From contig NZ_OX366362.1 of the NCBI RefSeq assembly GCF_947251545.1, positions 682,001 to 746,000 on the forward strand: DNA of 64,000 bases, written 5' to 3'. Positions 9,424 to 18,251 of this stretch are shown here, in pieces; the first letter of the stretch is position 1; the number at the start of each line of letters is the position of its first letter. The stretch is from Wolbachia endosymbiont (group A) of Anomoia purmunda (GTDB taxonomy: Bacteria > Pseudomonadota > Alphaproteobacteria > Rickettsiales > Anaplasmataceae). The notes beneath the pieces are model-generated. The model had not been told where the DNA came from. It did not search any database and saw only the letters and a program-made list of their open reading frames with translations. A program made the position numbers and the translations under genes.

Positions 9424-9563
9424 AATTGCCCCTTAAAGTTGTGTAATACTTACAATAATATAAAATAAAATTTAAATGTAAACTGTAGCTTTTGTCATGC
9501 AATTAAAGCTTTTCAGTTTGATTTTTGTTATAATAATTAGATTTATGTTCTTAACTAAAAATA

Positions 9564-10580
9564 ATGCTTAGAAACTTTCTCCTGATTTTTGTATTCGTAT
9601 TATTCACGCCGCTGTTAAATGCTGATGCCAGGAAATACATCAGAATTGTTGGATCTTCAACTGTTTTTCCTTTTATCTCGTTTATAGCCGAGGAGTTCAA
9701 TCGTGTATTCCCTTTTAAGACTCCAGTTGTAGAATCAATAGGAAGTGGATCAGGGTTCAAAATGTTTTGCTCAGGAATAGGGGAAGACACGCCAGACATC
9801 ACCACTTCATCTCGCCCTATGAAGGAAGTAGAAAGAGAACTATGTAAAAGAAATAAAATTAATGAAGTGATAGAGATCATCATTGGCTATGATGGAGTTG
9901 TCATTGCAAATTCAAATCAAAGCCATAGATTTGATTTCACAAAAAAGGACTTATTTGAAACTTTATCTGCATATTCTCAAGAAAATGATAAATTAGTAAA
10001 AAATAATAAGAAGTTTTGGTCTGATGTAAATCAAGCCTTACCAAAAACAGAAATTGAAATTTATGGTCCACATCAAAATACAGGCACATACGAAACTTTG
10101 GTTAATTCTATTATGCTTGATCAATATTCATGCATGAATTCAAGAATTTTTAAAGAGAATTATAAAGATCAGGAAGAAAGAAAGAAAGCATGTGGTAATA
10201 TAAGGGATGACGGAAGGTATATAGAAGTTGGAATTAATGAAAATATAATAATACAAAAATTGAAAAGTAACAAGAACGCCTTAGGGATATTTAGTTTCAG
10301 CTTTTTAATGAGGAATCAAGATAAAATACAAGGGAGCACAATTGCAGGAATTGAGCCAACTTACGAAAATATATCATCGGGAAAATATATATTAGCAAGA
10401 CCTCTATACCTTTACATAAAGAAAGAACACCTGGATACTGTTGATGGATTAAGAGAATTCATAAAAGAAATTATAGATTCGATCGGCATTGAAGATGGGT
10501 ACCTATCTAGGCTTGGTCTAATCCCACTTTCAAGTGAAGATATAAAGAAAGCTTCAGCAAAGGTTTATGATATAACATGA
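9564..10580 (+). CDS. pstS: Phosphate ABC transporter substrate-binding protein
   Basis: 338 residues with a signal peptide (MLRNFLLIFVFVLFTPLLNADA) for periplasmic export. The phosphate-binding loops are recognisable: RIVGSSTVFPF and GSGSGFKMFCSGIG, then DITTSSRPM. It captures phosphate for the PstCAB importer, which is not in this window. The 140-bp gap to the divergent dcd gene should hold both promoters. A nuclease-bearing transposable unit begins 15 bases after its stop. Confidence 0.92.
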   Translation: MLRNFLLIFVFVLFTPLLNADARKYIRIVGSSTVFPFISFIAEEFNRVFPFKTPVVESIGSGSGFKMFCSGIGEDTPDITTSSRPMKEVERELCKRNKINEVIEIIIGYDGVVIANSNQSHRFDFTKKDLFETLSAYSQENDKLVKNNKKFWSDVNQALPKTEIEIYGPHQNTGTYETLVNSIMLDQYSCMNSRIFKENYKDQEERKKACGNIRDDGRYIEVGINENIIIQKLKSNKNALGIFSFSFLMRNQDKIQGSTIAGIEPTYENISSGKYILARPLYLYIKKEHLDTVDGLREFIKEIIDSIGIEDGYLSRLGLIPLSSEDIKKASAKVYDIT

Positions 10581-10594
10581 CGGCAACACTTCTT

Positions 10595-11112
10595 GTATCC
10601 GTTCAGGATAGCGGCAAGACCATAGAGTAAAAGTGAGTTTACAACAAATGGTGTCATCCCAGTGCTTGACACTGGGATCCAGGTTACTATATATGAAAAG
10701 TTATTATGTTTATATACTTGCAAGTGAACGAAATGAAACCTTGTATATAGGTATAACGTCAAATTTAATTAAACGAATTTGGGAGCATAAGAGCAAAGCC
10801 ATTTCCGGTTTCACGTCAAAGTACAATGTTAGTAAATTAGTCTACTTTGAGGAGTTTCAAGACATAAATTTAGCAATTAGTAAAGAAAAGCTTCTAAAAA
10901 GCTGGCAGAGAAAATGGAAAATAAACTTAATTGAAAAAACAAATCAAGAATGGAAAGATTTATATGATGAAATCGTATCTGGATTCCAGTGTCAAGCACT
11001 GGAATGACACCATTTGTTGTACAAACTACCTTTGCAAACAAATGTTCGTACAGCTGTGTGTCATGCACTTTGCTTCAATATTTGTACATTAGCCACTCCC
11101 CTGAACAGATAC
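10595..11112. mobile_element. GIY-YIG-carrying transposable unit, copy 1
   Basis: 518 bp. It starts GTATCCGTTCAGG and ends CCTGAACAGATAC, imperfect inverted ends shared with nearby IS66 remnants. It is bounded by a perfect 8-bp target duplication CACTTCTT (10587-10594 and 11113-11120), the size produced by IS66-family transposases. Inside, two oppositely placed palindromic repeats flank one nuclease gene. There is no transposase gene, so it looks like a non-autonomous element with a cargo gene. Compared with copy 2 it lacks 8 bases near its left end. Confidence 0.85.
10693..11007 (+). CDS. GIY-YIG nuclease (UPF0213/YhbQ-like)
   Basis: 104 residues. The GIY-YIG core is YYVYILAS...LYIGITSNLIKRIWEH, followed by VYFEEF and the family tail KEKLLKSWQRKWKINLIE. 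I start it at the ATG at 10693; the frame runs further upstream only through the palindromic repeat. The last ten residues are coded by the right-hand palindrome. Members cut DNA, often branched or structured DNA. It differs from the copy at 17798 at about one residue (Glu/Gly after SERN). Confidence 0.88.
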   Translation: MKSYYVYILASERNETLYIGITSNLIKRIWEHKSKAISGFTSKYNVSKLVYFEEFQDINLAISKEKLLKSWQRKWKINLIEKTNQEWKDLYDEIVSGFQCQALE

Positions 11113-11140
11113 CACTTCTTTTATATTCTTTGTTCTAACG

Positions 11141-11166
11141 TCCCAGCGCGCCGCGCTGGGATGACA
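11141..11166. repeat. Palindromic repeat (hairpin)
   Basis: TCCCAGCGCG-CCGCGCTGGGA is a near-perfect inverted repeat followed by TGACAT. It is one of the Wolbachia-type GTCATCCCAGCGC...GCGCTGGGATGAC palindromes that recur across the window, here just outside the nuclease-bearing unit. Confidence 0.75.
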
Positions 11167-11169
11167 TTA

Positions 11170-11889
11170 TTAATGTTGTACTTCTCGTTGTGATGTAAGC
11201 CGTTCCACACTTGGGTTCTCAAAAACTCCTCCAATATAAGCACCAGCTAGTACAGCCAATGCTGAAACTGCTAAAACTAATGCAACTACAGGATATGCCA
11301 GCACATAGGCTGCAATAGCACCAGCTACGCATAGCCCACCAACGCTTAGAGCAATCTTCCCCTTGTGTTTACTCAAGAAGGTTGTATCGTTATCGTTCTT
11401 TTCTGGGGTTGTGTTACCAGTAGTTGGTGCAGTAGTGTTAGTTACTATAGGAGCATTGGAATTAAGATCCATTACCCTCTTGTGCTCTTCCATTTTTTGA
11501 ATAACTTTTCCAAGAGCAGATGCGTTATTAGAGTCGTTGGTCCTTTCTTGCAGGCCTCTAAGCATATTTATTGTGTTAACACTATCACCTCCTGCTAGAT
11601 CGTATTCTGTACTACACAAAAAATCACGAGTTCTTTGATCAGCTTTCTGCCAAATTAGTTCAATGATCTATATAGCTTTGTCTTGATCTTGAATGTTATA
11701 AGAGTCAATAGCAACCCTTAAAACAGTATTTCTGAGTTCATTAGAAATCCACTCAAGTCTCAAAATTTTTTGTATATTACTATCTTCACTATCTTTGAAC
11801 ATGTTCTGGACTTCTAGAAGATTGCCACACGAGATTGCTTGTATTAATGAGTTTTGAATGTTTGTTTGTAGCTCAGTTAATTTAACTAT
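11170..11889 (-). pseudogene. Broken gene with two C-terminal membrane spans
   Basis: The lower part is an open frame of 149 codons (11170-11619): a polar, Asn/Thr-rich region, then two hydrophobic spans (IALSVGGLCVAGAIAAYVLA; VVALVLAVSALAVLAGAY). The same frame continues upstream to about 11889 but is broken by one amber codon at 11668-11670 (KAI-stop-IIELIW). The natural start appears to have decayed: GAGGTAAG is followed by ATA instead of ATG. It may have been an ankyrin- or effector-like membrane protein; family not recognised. Confidence 0.6.
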
Positions 11890-12030
11890 ATCTTACCTCT
11901 AATAAAAATTTAATTATCACACATATTTACAAGTAAGTCAAATATATTGTTAATAACTGTTAATAAAGGCCAACAAAGTGCTTGACGTTAGAGTAGCTTT
12001 TATGGCTTTGTATAGCGAGGAAGTAACTCT

Positions 12031-13438
12031 ATGAAAAATCATCAACGTTTACAAACTTTACGTTCAATTGCATTTATTGTGGGAATATTCCTATTGTTGT
12101 TTAGCTTAGCAATGCTTATTCCTGCTATTACCAATAAGTATCTCAGCTACGAATGGAAAAATTTCCTCGCTGGATTCATAATTACCTGCACATCTGGCGT
12201 AACTTTTATTTTGTTCGGTAAATTAAGTAGATTACATGGCATGCCAGCAATTTTTGCGATTACTAGTTGCACCTGGATTGCCTTGTCTCTGTTTGTAGCT
12301 ATTCCTTTCTATTTTGATAATCTGAGCTATGTTGATGCATTATTTGAAACGATATCTGGCATCACAACCACAGGGGCAACTATATTTAATGATATTGAAA
12401 AACAATCTCCAGGAATATTGCTGTGGAGAGCAATGCTACATGGCATGGGGGGTTTTGGTGTAATCACTTTAGGAATTGCAGTTTTTCCTATATTTAAGGT
12501 TCTCAGTCTAAATAATTTACTTTATTCTGAATATTCAGATACTACCAAAAGGAAGTTGCCGAACACGCGAAGCGTAGTAATTCATGTTACGGCAATATAT
12601 TATGGCCTAATTTTGTTATGTATATTTTCCTGTTATCTAGCTGGTATGCCACTGTTTGATGCAATATGCCACGGAATGTCCTCTGTATCAACTGGTGGAT
12701 TTACTAACTATAATGATTCTATAGGGCACTATAATAACCCTATGTTAGAAGTCATAACGATCATTTTTATGATTTTAGGTTCTCTGCCTTTTCTTAGCTA
12801 TTTAAAAATTATAAGACGGTTAGACATTTGCTATGATGAACAGGTCTCTTACTTTGTTAAGATAGCTACTATCTCAATCATTTAGATGCAGCACATTTAC
12901 CATCACTTCCTTGATTACGTCAACTGGTTATGCAATCTGTAATCATATAGATTGGAGCTTCATTTCAGTCTTAGCTTTTTTTCTAACCTTTGTTGGTGGA
13001 TGTAGCGGTTCTTCAAGTGGTGGTGTCAAAATCTTTCGTTTGATCATTTTTCTAAGATCTATAGAAAATCACTTTCGCCTTTTATTAAACCCAGGCGCAG
13101 GCGATAGGGTAAAATTCAATGGAAAAACCCTGGAGAATGATGAAGTTCACTCTGTCTTTATATTTTTTGCAATTTTCATGTTAACGCTTACCGTTTCATC
13201 AATAGTGATGTCTTACTTAAGCAATGCAGACTTTATAACTAGCATCAGTTCAGTCTCTGCAACGCTTACAAACTCTGGCCCGGGATTTAGTAATTTAATA
13301 GGCCCTTCGGGTAATTATTCCTCTTTCAGTAATGAAGTAAAATTATTTCTATCGTTTTTAATGCTGCTTGGCAGACTTGAAATATTGCCAATCTATTTTT
13401 GTATAGGCAATTTATTCTTATTTAATAGAAAGAAATAG
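12031..13438 (+). pseudogene. trkH: TrkH potassium uptake protein, frameshifted
   Basis: Two frames, 12031-12885 (284 codons) and one open through about 12881-13438, together make a ~460-residue TrkH. The four selectivity-filter loops are all present: SGITTTGATI, SSVSTGGFTN, then after the break ITSTGYAICN and TLTNSGPGFSN. The frame changes near 12880, just before filter 3, leaving a stop (TAG) at 12883. TrkH imports K+ with TrkA. Unless the shift is bypassed, the product lacks half of the pore. A sequencing error cannot be excluded. Confidence 0.82.
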
Positions 13439-13495
13439 TTGGTGAAGTTGTGAAACTTGATATTATAGCTAAACTGACTTACGACAATTTGAAAA

Positions 13496-13760
13496 ACCGT
13501 CATTCCGCTACTCGTTAGCGGAATCTATACCGCGAATAAATCTACAACTGTACAAACATTGCAATATGGCACATAGTAAACGATGTCATGCAAGTAGCTG
13601 ACACTGGAATCCAGCTTCTATGCAACCTCATCAAAAACATTCATTTAGTGTAAGATCAGCTACTTTCCATGATAGTTTACTTGTTCACAAGCAAATTTTT
13701 CTGGATCCCAGTGTCAAGCACTGGAATGACATCATAGGGGCACTGGAATGACAAAAAAAG
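13496..13760. repeat. Cluster of palindromic repeats downstream of trkH
   Basis: This ~370-bp gap between trkH and ppdK has no gene. It contains a GTCATTCCGCTACTCGTTAG palindrome with AGCGGAATCT, a TGACACTGGAATCCAG half-palindrome, a ~100-base spacer, and TGGATCCCAGTGTCAAGCA with CACTGGAATGAC. The spacer (from about GCAACCTCATC to CACAAGCAAA) recurs in similar form near 56910-56975. Confidence 0.7.
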
Positions 13761-13807
13761 GAGCACTTGAATGACAGAGCTCTACAAGGAGGTGCAATGT
13801 TTTTCAC

Positions 13808-16582
13808 TTACCCAACAAACTTAGATTTTATGCTAAACTGTGCTGCCACTAACTTTGCAATCGGTACTCTATAGGGTGAGCATGAAACATAATCTACCCC
13901 TGATTCGATGAGAAACTCTATAGATCTTGGATCTGCTCCATGCTCTCCACATATACCCAATTTTATTTCTTTTCGGGTTTTTTTGCCTCTTTCAATGGCT
14001 ATCTTGATTAACTCCCCTACCCCTTCGATGTCCAGCACTTCAAATGGGTCGCTTTCGAATATGTTGCTTTCCTTATAAGAATCGAGGAAATTAACTGAAT
14101 CATCTCTTGAAAGTCCCATGGTTGTTTGCGTTAAATCATTAGTGCCAAAACTAAAAAACTCTGCATGTTTTGCTAACTTATCAGCAATCAGTGCTGCTCT
14201 TGGTAGTTCTATCATCGTTCCAATTGAATAAGCCTTGTCTGATGTCATTCCAGCGCGTGACGCTGGAATCTGCGTCTGGATCCCAGCTGAGATGACAGAG
14301 GATTCTTTCTTTGCTAGCTCGCATATCAGAACAAACTCTTTCTCACTCATGATAAAAGGAATCATGATTTCAGGCTCCACTTCTATCTTCTTTTCTTTCT
14401 TTAATTCACTTGCAGCACTAAGTATTGCCCTAATCTGCATGCTATATATTTCAGGATGAGAAATAGCAAGCCTACAACCTCGATGACCAAGCATTGGGTT
14501 CTTTTCTGACAACTCTGCTATTTTATTTTTTACTGATTCAACTGACTTACTAAGTGATTTGGCAATTTTTTCTATAGTAGACTGATTATTGGGTAAAAAT
14601 TCATGCAAAGGAGGATCAAGCAACCGTATAGTGACTTCCCTGCCCTCTATAATAGAAAATATTTCTTTGAAATCAGACTTTTGCATTTCTTCCAGTTTAA
14701 TGAGCGCATTTGCCCTTTCATTTTCATCGTCAGCTATTATCAACTTTTGAATGAATTCGATTCTATCACTAGCGAAAAACATATGTTCTGTGCGACATAA
14801 GCCTATACCTTCTGCACCGAATCCTTTTGCAATTTTTGCATCTTTTGGAGTATCAGCGTTCGCTCTCACTTTGATCGTTTTAATTTCATCTATCCAGTTG
14901 ATTATCGTTTTGAATTCTTGCGATAATTCAGGTGAAATTGTAGGGAGAATGCCAAGCATAACCTCCCCTGTTCCTCCGTTGATGGTAATTGGTTCACCTT
15001 TATTTACTTTTGTATCCCCTACAGAAAAGAAAGTTCCATCTTTATCGATATAAAGTCCACTCACACTGCAAATGCATGGCTTACCCATTCCACGGGTTAC
15101 AACAGCAGCATGCGAGGTCATCCCTCCCCGTGCTGTTACTATGCCACTTGCAGCATTCATTCCATTAATATCTTCAGGACTCGTTTCTGACCTTACTAAA
15201 ATCACTTTTTTGCCCTGCTCTGCAGCTTTTTCAGCATCACTTGCACTAAACACTACATATCCAGAAGCAACCCCTGGAGAAGCCGGCAGTCCCTTCCCTA
15301 TTGCTTTTTGGTCACTCTTAACGTCAAGAACTGGATGCAATAAATTGCCAAAGGTTTTTGGATCAATTCTCAATATTCCTTCTTCTTTTGTAATCGTTCC
15401 TTCGTTTACCATATCAACTATTATGCGAATAGCAGCTTCAGCCGTGCGCTTGCCAGACCTAGTTTGCAAAATCCATAACTTACCGTCCTGTACAGTAAAT
15501 TCGATATCCTGCATGTCTTTATAATGCCTTTCAAGTTTTTCACATACCACACATAATTCTCGGTAGACACTTGGCAGCAACTTCTCCATGGTGTTTTTTT
15601 GCTCTCCGTCAATTGGCATAGGAGTATAAACACCAGAAACCACATCCTCACCCTGAGCATTAATCAGAAATTCACCAAAGTATTTTTTTTCTCCAGTTGA
15701 AGGATTTCGTGTAAATATCACACCAGTTGCAGAATTATCATTTAAATTACCAAAAACCATTGCTTGCACGTTGACCGCTGTTCCAAGGTTTTCAGGAATA
15801 TTATGTATTCTTCTATAGGAAACAGCCCTATCATTTTTCCAAGAGGCAAATACTGCATTAACTGAATTTAACAATTGCTCTTCAACGTTCTGCGGGAAAT
15901 GTTTCTCAGTTTTTTCATATACTATCTTTTTAAAATCGTTAACAATTCTCTTTAAAACATCAACATCAAGATCAGCTAAGCTTTTTGCTCCACTCTTTTG
16001 CTGCTCATTATCAACAACATCTTGAAATAGGTGATGATCAAGCTTTAGTACAACATTGGAGTACATCATGATGAAGCGGCAGTAGCTATCGTAAGCAAAA
16101 CGTTCGCCACTTTTTTTTGCAAGCCCAACAACGGTTTCATCATTTAGACCAACATTTAAAATAGTATCAAGCATGCCCGGCATTGAACTAACACTACCAG
16201 AGCGTATAGAAACTAATAAGGGATTATTTAAATCCCCAAATTTACAACCGATGTCATTTTCGAGCATCGCCATGTAGTTTTTGATTTCACTACATATGTC
16301 ATTCCAGTGCGTGACCACATTTTTTTCTGGATCCGAGTAGTCAGCTACTTGGATGACAGAAGATCTATTGTCTTGATAATAGACTTTGCAAGCAGAGGTG
16401 GAAATTGTGAAACCAGGTGGAACAGGAATGCCAACATTGCACATTTCTGCTAAATTTGCCCCCTTTCCTCCCAGCAGATTTTTCATTTCTGCATTGCCTT
16501 CGCATTTACCCTGGCTAAAGTAATGTATTAACTTTTCCCCCATCATTTTCTCCGGATTTTCACTGATAAACACATTGTACAT
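13808..16582 (-). CDS. ppdK: Pyruvate, phosphate dikinase
   Basis: 924 residues. It interconverts pyruvate, ATP and Pi with PEP, AMP and PPi, a key PEP-forming step in Wolbachia, which lacks full glycolysis. The phosphohistidine loop GGMTSHAAVV lies near residue 490, the N-terminal ATP-grasp starts LLGGKGANLAEM, and the PEP-binding Cys is in GICGEHG. It is ~45 residues longer than usual because two palindromic repeats are inserted in frame (about 14241-14299 and 16297-16361). ATGs at codons 13-14 are alternative starts. Confidence 0.95.
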   Translation of the reverse strand: MYNVFISENPEKMMGEKLIHYFSQGKCEGNAEMKNLLGGKGANLAEMCNVGIPVPPGFTISTSACKVYYQDNRSSVIQVADYSDPEKNVVTHWNDICSEIKNYMAMLENDIGCKFGDLNNPLLVSIRSGSVSSMPGMLDTILNVGLNDETVVGLAKKSGERFAYDSYCRFIMMYSNVVLKLDHHLFQDVVDNEQQKSGAKSLADLDVDVLKRIVNDFKKIVYEKTEKHFPQNVEEQLLNSVNAVFASWKNDRAVSYRRIHNIPENLGTAVNVQAMVFGNLNDNSATGVIFTRNPSTGEKKYFGEFLINAQGEDVVSGVYTPMPIDGEQKNTMEKLLPSVYRELCVVCEKLERHYKDMQDIEFTVQDGKLWILQTRSGKRTAEAAIRIIVDMVNEGTITKEEGILRIDPKTFGNLLHPVLDVKSDQKAIGKGLPASPGVASGYVVFSASDAEKAAEQGKKVILVRSETSPEDINGMNAASGIVTARGGMTSHAAVVTRGMGKPCICSVSGLYIDKDGTFFSVGDTKVNKGEPITINGGTGEVMLGILPTISPELSQEFKTIINWIDEIKTIKVRANADTPKDAKIAKGFGAEGIGLCRTEHMFFASDRIEFIQKLIIADDENERANALIKLEEMQKSDFKEIFSIIEGREVTIRLLDPPLHEFLPNNQSTIEKIAKSLSKSVESVKNKIAELSEKNPMLGHRGCRLAISHPEIYSMQIRAILSAASELKKEKKIEVEPEIMIPFIMSEKEFVLICELAKKESSVISAGIQTQIPASRAGMTSDKAYSIGTMIELPRAALIADKLAKHAEFFSFGTNDLTQTTMGLSRDDSVNFLDSYKESNIFESDPFEVLDIEGVGELIKIAIERGKKTRKEIKLGICGEHGADPRSIEFLIESGVDYVSCSPYRVPIAKLVAAQFSIKSKFVG
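14241..14299. repeat. Palindromic repeat in frame inside ppdK
   Basis: TGTCATTCCAGCGCGTGACG with CGCTGGAATC forms the palindrome, followed by a second half-unit (TCTGGATCCCAGCTGAGATG). It adds about 18-20 residues (ISAGIQTQIPASRAGMTS) to the PEP-binding C-terminal domain without breaking the frame. Confidence 0.85.
16297..16361. repeat. Second palindromic repeat in frame inside ppdK
   Basis: GTCATTCCAGTGCGTGACC followed by TGGATCCGAGTAGTCAGC and TACTTGGATGAC codes about 20 extra residues (SSVIQVADYSDPEKNV and neighbours) in the N-terminal ATP-grasp region. Confidence 0.8.
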
Positions 16583-16753
16583 ATAGTTCCAATAAACCTG
16601 TGAGGACTTGAAACCTTAGGATAATAAATTTTACAAAATTTTGCAACAACGTTCCTTCTGGCAACGTCAGTAAAGTTAACAAAAAAGATGACAAATTATT
16701 GAATTATTATCAATAAGAATATATAATATAAAGATACATTTAAAAATTTTTTT

Positions 16754-17605
16754 ATGGCTCTTTCTAAGTTTCTCGACCCCAAGAATGATGTTGCGTTTCG
16801 GCGTATTTTTGGTACTGAAAAAAATAAAGACATCCTCATTCACTTTCTCAATGATATTTTGGGGTTCACTGGCAAAGATGAAATAAAAGAAATAGAATTC
16901 CTCAGCACTATTCAAGATGCTGAAATTGCCTCTAAAAAACAAAGTATCGTTGATGTACTCTGCAGGGATGAAAATGGGGTGCAAGTAATAGTCGAAATGC
17001 AAGTTGCCAAAACTAAAGGCTTTGAAAAACGCGCTCAATATTACGCTGCTAAAGCTTATTCAAGGCAAGCTGATAAAGGTGATCAATACCATAATCTCAA
17101 AGAAATTATCTTTATTGCTATTGCTGATTGTATTCTCTTTCCTAATAAATCTGAGTATAAGTCAGATCATGTAATGTTAGACAAAGATAGCTATGAACAT
17201 GATTTAAAAGATTTTTATTTTACATTTATTGAGTTACCAAAATTTCCTAAAACTAAAGAAGACCAATTGGAGAGTATAGTTGAAAAATGGATCTATTATT
17301 TTAAATATGCAGATGAAACTAGCGAAGAAGAATTGGAAAAGATAATAGGTAGTGATGTAATAATTAAAAAGGCATATGAAGAACTAAATAGATTCAACTG
17401 GTCAGAGAAAGAATTTATTGCCTACGAACAGGAAATAAAACGTATTCGTGATGAACGGGCTGTTCTTGAACAAAAACTTGATGATGCTAAAAAGGAAGGA
17501 AAAATTGAAGTTGCAAAAACAATGCTGGCTAATAATGTTGATGTCACCACTATTGTTAAGTTTACTGGCCTCTCCATGAGTGAGATCAAAGAATTGCAGA
17601 ATTAA
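16754..17605 (+). CDS. Rpn-family PD-(D/E)XK nuclease / putative transposase
   Basis: 283 residues. The N-terminus PKNDVAFRRIFG and the nuclease core SIVDVLCRDENG followed by VIVEMQVAK (Asp...Glu-x-Gln) are typical of the Rpn/PDDEXK_2 family, which promotes recombination. The C-terminus has a coil and the module IEVAKTMLANNVDVTTIV, close to the tail of the WO HTH regulators. A paralogue of similar length lies at 60091. It stands alone between ppdK and the second nuclease-bearing unit. Confidence 0.9.
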   Translation: MALSKFLDPKNDVAFRRIFGTEKNKDILIHFLNDILGFTGKDEIKEIEFLSTIQDAEIASKKQSIVDVLCRDENGVQVIVEMQVAKTKGFEKRAQYYAAKAYSRQADKGDQYHNLKEIIFIAIADCILFPNKSEYKSDHVMLDKDSYEHDLKDFYFTFIELPKFPKTKEDQLESIVEKWIYYFKYADETSEEELEKIIGSDVIIKKAYEELNRFNWSEKEFIAYEQEIKRIRDERAVLEQKLDDAKKEGKIEVAKTMLANNVDVTTIVKFTGLSMSEIKELQN

Positions 17606-17692
17606 GTGGACCCGCAAACGGTTACACGAAATAATGCTGCAGCCTGACCAGGTGATAAGTACATTTAGCCTATTTATCTTTATACTTTCATG

Positions 17693-18218
17693 TTATCTGT
17701 TCAGGGGAGTGGCTAATGTGCAAATATTGAAGCAAAGTGCGTGACACACAGCTGTACGAACATTTGTTTGCAAAGGTAATTTGCACAACAAATGGTGTCA
17801 TTCCAGTGCTTGACACTGGAATCCAGATACGATTTCATCATATAAATCTTTCCATTCTTGATTTGTTTTTTCAATTAAGTTTATTTTCCATTTTCTCTGC
17901 CAGCTTTTTAGAAGCTTTTCTTTACTAATTGCTAAATTTATGTCTTGAAACTCCTCAAAGTAGACTAATTTACTAACATTGTACTTTGACGTGAAACCGG
18001 AAATGGCTTTGCTTTTATGCTCCCAAATTCGTTTAATTAAATTTGATGTTATACCTATATACAGAGTTCCATTTCGTTCACTTGCAAGTATATAAACATA
18101 ATAACTTTTCATATATAGTAACCTGGATCCCAGTGTCAAGCACTGGGATGACACCATTTATTGTAAACTCACTTTTACTCTATGGTTATACTACCTTGCC
18201 GCTATCCTGAACGGATAC
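17693..18218. mobile_element. GIY-YIG-carrying transposable unit, copy 2 (inverted)
   Basis: 526 bp, in opposite orientation to copy 1. The left end TTATCTGTTCAGG (first base changed from G) and right end CCTGAACGGATAC are bounded by a perfect 8-bp duplication CTTTCATG (17685-17692 and 18219-18226). The inside is organised as in copy 1: palindrome, nuclease gene, palindrome. Confidence 0.87.
17798..18112 (-). CDS. GIY-YIG nuclease (UPF0213/YhbQ-like), second copy
   Basis: 104 residues, nearly identical to the protein at 10693 (Gly for Glu after SERN). GIY-YIG landmarks YVYIL and LYIGIT plus the tail KSWQRKWKINLIE are intact. The start is the ATG at 18112; translation further upstream would read the palindrome. 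The coding strand points the same way relative to the unit ends as in copy 1, showing that the gene moves with the unit. Confidence 0.88.
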   Translation of the reverse strand: MKSYYVYILASERNGTLYIGITSNLIKRIWEHKSKAISGFTSKYNVSKLVYFEEFQDINLAISKEKLLKSWQRKWKINLIEKTNQEWKDLYDEIVSGFQCQALE

Positions 18219-18251
18219 CTTTCATGCCAATTTTATAAATCAAGTTTATTT

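Noticed and set aside
10633-10692. Upstream extension of the GIY-YIG frame (MSLQQMVSSQ...)
   Set aside because: Codes only the palindromic repeat; the conserved domain starts at MKSYYVYIL.
10877-11068. Antisense 63-codon frame over the GIY-YIG gene
   Set aside because: Shadow of the nuclease gene and palindrome; appears in both copies for that reason.
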